Of a stretch of 64,000 nt of DNA, positions 57,763-64,000 are shown piece by piece. Source of the DNA: Phoenix dactylifera (lineage: Eukaryota > Streptophyta > Magnoliopsida > Arecales > Arecaceae). A model generated the notes under the pieces. The model had not been told where the DNA came from and did no database searches. It saw only the letters and a program-made list of their open reading frames with translations. Location of the stretch: positions 23,190,899-23,254,898 of the forward strand of contig NC_052394.1 of NCBI RefSeq assembly GCF_009389715.1. The letters run 5' to 3'. Position 1 is the stretch's first letter, and the number at the start of each line of letters is the position of its first letter. A program made the translations under genes and the position numbers.

Positions 57763-60411
57763 ATGGCATCTGCGTCGGAAATTATACTCCCAATTGGTAC
57801 CCAAAAGCACGATCCGGCCTGGAAGCACTGCTTGATGATCCGGTCGGGTGGCCGGACGAAGCTGAAATGCATGTACTGCATGAAACCGTTTCAAGGCGGC
57901 GGGATCCACCGAATCAAAGAACATCTTGCCCGGCATAAGGGCAATGCTTCGTGCTGCCCGAAAGTCCCGCCGGAGGTCCAGGTCGCCATGCAGCAGAGCT
58001 TGGAGGGCGCCGCGGTGAGAAAGAAGAAGAAGCTTAAGCTTCCTGAGGAGGTGAAGAAGGTTAACTCGAGTAACAATCAAGCAGAAGGGGACCAAGTGGA
58101 AGCTGCGCTGCAAATGATCCCCGTACCTGAAATGCTCGGTGATATTGCTCCCGTGCAGGTGGAGGTGAGAGAGGAGGGTATGCCCAAAGAGAGAGGGAGG
58201 AAGAAGAGAGCGAGATACACTTCTCCTCCCCCTCCTCCTCCTCTCCCACCTCTTCTCACCGCATTGGAGGTCGGCGTGCCCATCAAGCCCGGTTCAGGAG
58301 CGACCGTGGATAAGGATCAGGTTTATATGGCAATTGGGCGGTTTCTCTATGAGGCTGGAGTGCCTTTGGATGCAGTGAATTCAGTGTATTTCCAGCCGAT
58401 GTTAGATGCAATTGCATCAGCTGGCCCGGGGCTTGAAATGTTCTCGTATCATGATTTCCGTGGTTGGATTCTAAAGAGATCGTTCGAAGAAGTGAATAAC
58501 AAGTTGCTGCGTTTAAAGGGGATGTGGGGTCGGACTGGATGTTCTATATTGGCAGATGAATGGACCACTGAGACCGGTAAAACCCTGATCAATTTTTTGG
58601 TGTATTGTCCTGAAGGAACAATGTTTTTGAAGTCGGTTGATGCGTCGCATATTGTTAACTCCGCTGATACGCTCTATGAGCTGCTTAAGCATGTGGTGGA
58701 AGAAGTCGGTGCAACAAATGTAGTGCAAGTGATTACAAACAACGCTGAAAGCCATGTTGTTGCTGGGAAAAGGATGACGGAAACCTTTCCTACATTGTTT
58801 TGGACGCCATGTGCTTCACGGTGCATAGATGCAATGCTCGAGGATATTGGGAAGTTGGAGGCGATAAATGAGGTTATTGAGAATGCAAAAACCATTACTG
58901 GGTTTATCTACAATCATGCGATTGTTTTGAATATGATGAGGAAGTATACAAATGGGAAAGATTTGATAATCCCCAGTGACACCCGTGCTGCTATGAATTT
59001 CATCACATTGAAGAGCATGACTAGTCTGAAAGAGGAGTTAAGAGCAATGGTCAGTTCAGAGGAGTGGATGGAATGCCTGTGTTCGAAAAAGCCTGGAGGC
59101 ATTGCTATGGCTAATCTTATTGGTAGTTTAGAATTTTGGTCTTCTTGTGCTGCAATTGTTCGCATAACGGAGCCAATAGTGCGAGTTCTTAAATTGGTCG
59201 ATAGCAACAAGAGGCCTGCAATGGGCTATATTTATGTGGCTATGCATCAAGTTAAACAAGCAATTAAGAAGGAACTGGTGAAGAAGAGAGACTACATGAC
59301 TTACTGGGATATCATCGATTGGAGGTGGGACAGGCAACTGCCTCGCCCTCTTCATGCAGCAGGTTTCTTCCTCAACCCTCAGTTCTTCTACAGCATCCAG
59401 GGAGAAGTTTCCAATGAGGTCTCATCAGGCATGCTCGATTGTATAGAAAGATTAGTGCCTGAGACAAAAGTCCAAGACAAAATCCAAAAGGAGCTCAGCT
59501 TGTATAAAAGTGCAGCAGGGGACTTGGGAAGAAAGATGGCTGTCAGAGCAAGACATACTTTACTTCCTGGTAAGAAAGATTTTGTGAGCTTTTTTTGTCG
59601 TCATCATTGTTGTTGACTGCTATTATAGCTTTTGCTATCCTTATTATGGTATTTATAAATGCATCCTCAATGTGATAATACATTGATTCTTGTTGTAGCT
59701 GAGTGGTGGTCCACATACGGAGGTGGTTGCCCGAATCTGATGCGTTTGGCCGTACGCATTCTCAGTCAAACTTGCAGTGCTAGGGGATGTGAGCGGATGC
59801 ACATTCCTTTTGAACAAATTCATAACCAACGAATGAACTATTTGGAGCATCAGCGACTCTGTGACCTCATTTTTGTCCGTTATAACTTGCGTTTGCAGCA
59901 AAGGTAAGAAAGTGATCTAAGAATAACTTCTGTATGTGTGTTTTACCTAATATGAAACATGTCACTTACATTAGACATTACTAAATTCATGGGGAAATCA
60001 TGATTTATAACTATACAGGCAACTTTTGAAGAGTAAACCATTTGATCCTATTTCCATTGACAACATTGACACTGTTGATGATTGGATTCTGGAGAAGAGC
60101 GAGCTGCTTTCTGGGGCTGATGAAGATCCCAATTGGATGGTACTAAATCCACCATTAGCTAGTGGAGTGCTTTCAGAAAATTCTGATGATGTTGAAGTTG
60201 AAGCCTTTATTGCAGGTATCTTTCGTTATTGAGTTACATGTATTTACAATTTTTTTTTTTTTTCATTTGCATGAAATTAAAGTTGAAAGGCTTTCTTTTC
60301 ATAGGACTTGATGATGAGGTGATCCAAGGTGCTGGTCAAGATGCAGAGGATGATGATGACATTAAAGAGGAAGATGAGAGCCATGATGGTACTTCTTTTA
60401 CATGTAATTGA
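57763..60411 (+). CDS. Domesticated hAT transposase with BED zinc finger
   Basis: A host gene derived from a hAT transposase; molecular role unknown, probably nuclear and DNA-binding. Exons: 57763-59569, 59699-59903, 60019-60215, 60305-60411, giving 771 residues. A BED finger is at about 15-62 with Cys36, Cys39, His54 and His58. A basic, Pro-rich linker follows (KKKKLKLPEE, RGRKKRARYT, then a proline run). The DUF659 part at about 200-345 includes GCSILADEWTTETGKTLINF. The site usually reading TDNA in active hAT enzymes reads ITNNAESHV, so the second catalytic Asp is absent. The hAT dimerisation region at about 603-671 includes AEWWSTYGGGCPNLMRLAVR and LCDLIFVRYNLRL. An acidic tail ends the protein. 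From memory, the match with Arabidopsis At3g22220/At4g15020 is extensive. Intact splicing and the lack of terminal inverted repeats support domestication. Confidence 0.9.
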
Positions 60412-63400
60412 AGAGTCATATAATAAAGGGATGATGGTTCCATGTAGAAGTTCGTATATTCAGTCTTTCTAAGGGATAGCGTGATTATTATTGATTAGCT
60501 ATTTTGCATTTACTTTGGGCTGCTATTTAAAAAAGATATTGTAAATCTGTACTCAAGTAGTCTATAGATGCTTAGGCATTTGAATATGTAGGTTGTACTT
60601 GCATTTATTTGTAGGAAGGCTACCTTTCATCCACTTGCATGCATGAACTATGCCTATTAACTTACAGGATTTGAATGTCGGTTTCTGTATCCCTAATTTG
60701 GTAATTGAACTCCTCCTTCTGATATAATATTTTATTTTTCAGAAGCATTGTTTGTGATCTCAATAAGCATCTCTCCAGAATTCTTGTTCTTTTGTGAACG
60801 AACACCTTGCAGAACATTGTAATGATGTGTATGATAAATTTTCATGGGTCTTGTAACTACTTAGGGGACATTTATGCAGCATCCACTCACCTTAAAGTGT
60901 GAGGAAACTACTTTATCCTCAATTTTGTAACTTTAAGCAAGTGAATGAATAAAGACCTAGAACTTTTGTTTCTCATTGATTCAGTCTAAAATTCCATTCC
61001 AAATGTATTAAGGAGTTATAACCTAGCCTATAAGCAAATTAAGCCATACTCACCTATTGTCTAAGATATCCAATTATCCATAGAAAGACATGTTCAAATA
61101 AATAAATTTAAGTTGAATTTAGGAATTTTGGCCCGTGGATTTGTGCAACAAATCGCTTTTTTGATACCTTATATTCGAGCCTGGCCTACATAGGCTCTCT
61201 TATCAAGCTTAGATTCTAAGATGCACTGTCTATTAATCAAATAAGCTATCGGAGAGGAATAGTGGGCTATTGGACATAGATATTTGTGGAATTTTTGCAA
61301 AAGGAAAAGGCAAAGGCAGCTATAGCTCTGCTCAAAATGAGAAAAACAGAGACAACTGTCAAGACAAAGTGCAAAAGCAAGTACAGGAAGGAAAGTATTA
61401 TCTCTGGATATGTTTCAGGATGAAAGTGAAGTAGAAGGTCTGGAGCTCCTTGATGTGAATTAAGCTACTCCATTTCGGCTAGAATCAGAACTGTGGAATT
61501 TATTGCAGATCAGCTAGTCATTGTTTGAGGCTGAAGGTTTGATGAAAAGAGACAACATCATACTCTTAATGATATGGGCAGAGGTTTGTTGTTCCTGCAT
61601 TTTAAGACCTCATATGTCATAATTCCATTTACATTTCTCACCTTTGTATGTAAGACAAGTTGCATGCTACTTGAAAAGTATCATATGTAAAGTAAGTGCA
61701 TCTGTGGCTTTTGAACTGTTGCTGTAGTTTGACTTCATTATGCAGAGAAGTAAAATGAAAAGAATGTTCCAGACCATTGTATTGGCAATTAATGTTGGCT
61801 TCTCTGGAGATGCATGGGTTTGTGGAATATTATCACAATGTGATTTAGACTTGATACTATTTTTATGTGGACTATCTTCCCTGTCGAAAATGATTGTCAG
61901 GTACTTGATATTATTGCCCCAGCGTCGCAGTTTATTCTGTCAGTAACTGCTGATGTTGCAAACATGGTAAAGATCTCTTAATGTGAATAACTAGAGAATG
62001 CTAGGTTATCTGAGCAATTCTGATGAAGTGCAGAAGTTATATGAATCTTATAGAGTGATAATGTAAATTCTCTTCTAACAATGTGATCGACAACAGTTGA
62101 CCATGCCTTCAGTTCAAAATGTCATAAAATTTTAAATTTGGACGCACTTGGTAACAATTTTCTGGATGTGACTAGATCTAAAGATCAATGACATTGAAAT
62201 GCTGAGTTTTACTTAATGGGATCATTAGGACAGAACGGAGGTGTATGATTCTTATATATGATGAAATTTGTAGAGTCTGCTGTTGTTCGATGACAAACAG
62301 AATGGCGAGATGGAAACATATGAAATGGTTGAAATCCAAGCAAACCCTTCTCAAAACTTTGCAGATAAAAACTGAAATTGATGTAAGCTATTGTTATCGA
62401 TAATCGAGACAGTCAGGCCTGATCTTAGCCAATAAATGGTTTAAATCCACTAAAGTTTGCTGAAATGGAAGATATGATGATTTGTAAGGGGTTTTAATGT
62501 TAACTCTTTCCCTTGAAAGCGATTGTAATCCATATACAGGAAGTTACATTGACATGATGGTTGGGCCCTTGAGTAACATTGACACACTCTACTTTAGTAT
62601 TAGATATGCTTGTTAGTGCCTCATGAAAATTATGAGATATCCTTGAGTTTAGTGCCACAACACCACAAGAAATGACATTTGAATGCTGATGTTAAGAACC
62701 GAGTTCTTGTAACTCTGGAGCCAGGGTTGTGGGATTCATTTCTTAGTTTGGCATGGCTTCCAGCTGCCTGCCTGCTGTTGTCCTCTTGATTTTCAACTTC
62801 AGCCAGTCACGGCGTGAGTGGTGTTATTTGAGATATCATCAATTTGTGAGATTATTAGCATTTGAACATCTAGAAGAGTTAGACAGCTCCCAGGGCATAT
62901 CTCATGCGAAAAAAAGTGCATTCTTATTCTAGTTGCATAAATGATGCCATTGTATTGTGCTACCAGGACTCTGCATATTCCCAGGATCCAGTTTTGGTGG
63001 GTAAATTTAAAGAAGTGCAGCGTTGTATCTGTATGAGATACAAATCAGGAAAAGAGCATATGAAGAATATCCAGCCCTTAAATATTCTTGTTTTTCCCTC
63101 TCACCTAATTTTGTCCAAGGTTATTTATTTACATTTAGTAAATCTATCATTAACAGAACTGAATGGCGATGGTAAAAAAAAAAAATACAGCCTCAAATAA
63201 TAGTCGATCCATGGCGGATCCTAGGTGGGTTTACTCCAACCAAGTTCTGAGTTTTCTAATCTGATGAATTCACAGCGTTAAAAGTAAAACATACAGCAGC
63301 CAGTCGACAAAGTATTTCTGCAGAACATTATTAAACCTATATATATAGATGGATCTTTGCATGCTTAGCGAACAGCCTAAACAGAGGAAGACAGTTTTAT

Positions 63401-63427
63401 TGTTACACAGCAAGATCTACTGTACTA
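60412..63427. other. Intergenic region between the hAT-derived gene and the receptor kinase
   Basis: About 3 kb without a recognisable coding region. The first few hundred bases probably hold the 3' UTR of the hAT-derived gene, and 63200-63427 that of the leftward receptor-kinase gene. No transposon ends, tandem array or RNA gene were recognised. Confidence 0.55.
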
Positions 63428-64000
63428 TTAACGACCACCAGGAACAAATGGTGATGAAAATGTTCTGTCTGTGCGATCAGTTGTAGATAGATCTGAGATC
63501 ACAAAATCGTCGAAGCATTCATCATATCCTTGTGCCGAAGTGCTGGTGATGAGAGCATCCGCTGACATAGGAGGGAGGGGAGCATCACCTTCTAAGAACT
63601 GCACGACTTGCCTCATGCTCGGTCTCGCCATGGGATCAGGGTGCGAGCAGAGCAAGCCAAGCGTCAGCACCAGCTCCATCTCCTTCACCACATACTCGTC
63701 TCCCAATACTGGATCCCTGGCCTCCAGAATCGTCCCCGTCTTCCAGCATCCTAGAACCCATTCCACCAGGCCCGGCACCTCCACCGACGGGTGGCATTCT
63801 ATAGGCCGCCTCCCACAGGCAACCTCCAATAGGAAAGCACCGAAGGCGTACACGTCGGAGCTCGTTGTCGCCTTGCCGGTCTTGCTGATCTCCGGCGCGA
63901 GATAACCCAGCGTCCCGACGATATGGGTGGTCTGAGGATTAGTCCCACGAGTGTGTAATCTCGCCAGTCCGAAGTCCCCTAACTTCCCATTAAATTCTGC
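63428..64000 (-). CDS. Receptor-like kinase, C-terminal part (L-type lectin RLK type)
   Basis: Plasma-membrane receptor kinase, cut off by the window edge; only the last 190 residues are present. Visible kinase motifs: KLGDFGLARLH (subdomain VII with DFG), TTHIVGTLGYLAPE (activation loop and APE), SDVYAFGAFLLEVACGRRPIE (subdomain IX), then LVLTLGLLCSHPDPMARPSMRQVVQFLEGD (subdomain XI). The phrases GTLGYLAPE, VACGRRPIE and LGLLCSHPDPMARPSMRQV are typical of L-type lectin receptor kinases, which usually have no introns. The lectin and transmembrane parts would lie beyond 64000. The tail after the kinase domain is Ser/Thr/Asp-rich. The sequence is GC-rich relative to its surroundings. Stop TAA at 63428-63430. 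Confidence 0.9.
   Translation of the reverse strand, partial: AEFNGKLGDFGLARLHTRGTNPQTTHIVGTLGYLAPEISKTGKATTSSDVYAFGAFLLEVACGRRPIECHPSVEVPGLVEWVLGCWKTGTILEARDPVLGDEYVVKEMELVLTLGLLCSHPDPMARPSMRQVVQFLEGDAPLPPMSADALITSTSAQGYDECFDDFVISDLSTTDRTDRTFSSPFVPGGR

Noticed and set aside
1-64000. CRISPR arrays, operons, phage or plasmid systems
   Set aside because: No regular short repeat-spacer arrays or prokaryotic gene organisation; the window is typical plant nuclear DNA.

Overview
This is nuclear DNA from a flowering plant, most likely a commelinid monocot and possibly a palm. The genes have many exons with long T-rich introns and GT-AG boundaries, several coding regions are GC-rich, and the repeats are plant types (Tourist-like MITEs, low-copy DNA transposons, a Ty1-copia scrap). 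The species is inferred; only the plant assignment is secure. No prokaryotic, organellar or viral gene cluster is seen.

Layout: 1-3900 is intergenic with a 117-bp tandem duplication and a small MITE. 4385-19327 (+) is a Pumilio (PUF) RNA-binding protein in nine exons. 21221-26666 (+) is FES1A, the Hsp70 nucleotide-exchange factor. 28456-29403 (+) is the single-exon clock gene LUX/PCL1, followed by a Ty1-copia fossil fragment. 33296-34115 (-) is a secreted thaumatin-like protein. 36183-36663 is an intact-looking Tourist MITE. 36968-39595 (+) is a J-domain protein with a probable chloroplast transit peptide. 41130-45693 (+) is a TPR protein with a mitochondrial-type presequence, in twelve exons. 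47298-48449 (-) is a D7-type cyclin whose last exon I could not resolve. 48680-57360 has no confident coding gene but looks like introns of a minus-strand transcript and carries a 1.9-kb DNA transposon. 57763-60411 (+) is a domesticated hAT/BED transposase gene of the Arabidopsis At3g22220/At4g15020 type. 63428-64000 (-) is the C-terminal end of a receptor kinase that resembles L-type lectin receptor kinases.

The genes are unrelated neighbours, as is normal for a plant chromosome; there is no operon-like or biosynthetic cluster. Exon models were built by hand from splice sites, reading phase and family similarity, and all internal phases close. I found no convincing new biological system. The points most worth checking are clock-type sites in the LUX promoter with two unusual residues in its DNA-binding domain, a possible poison exon, uORFs and clustered UGUA motifs in the Pumilio transcript, a GA microsatellite abutting the cyclin start codon, and an unidentified minus-strand transcript opposite the hAT-derived gene.
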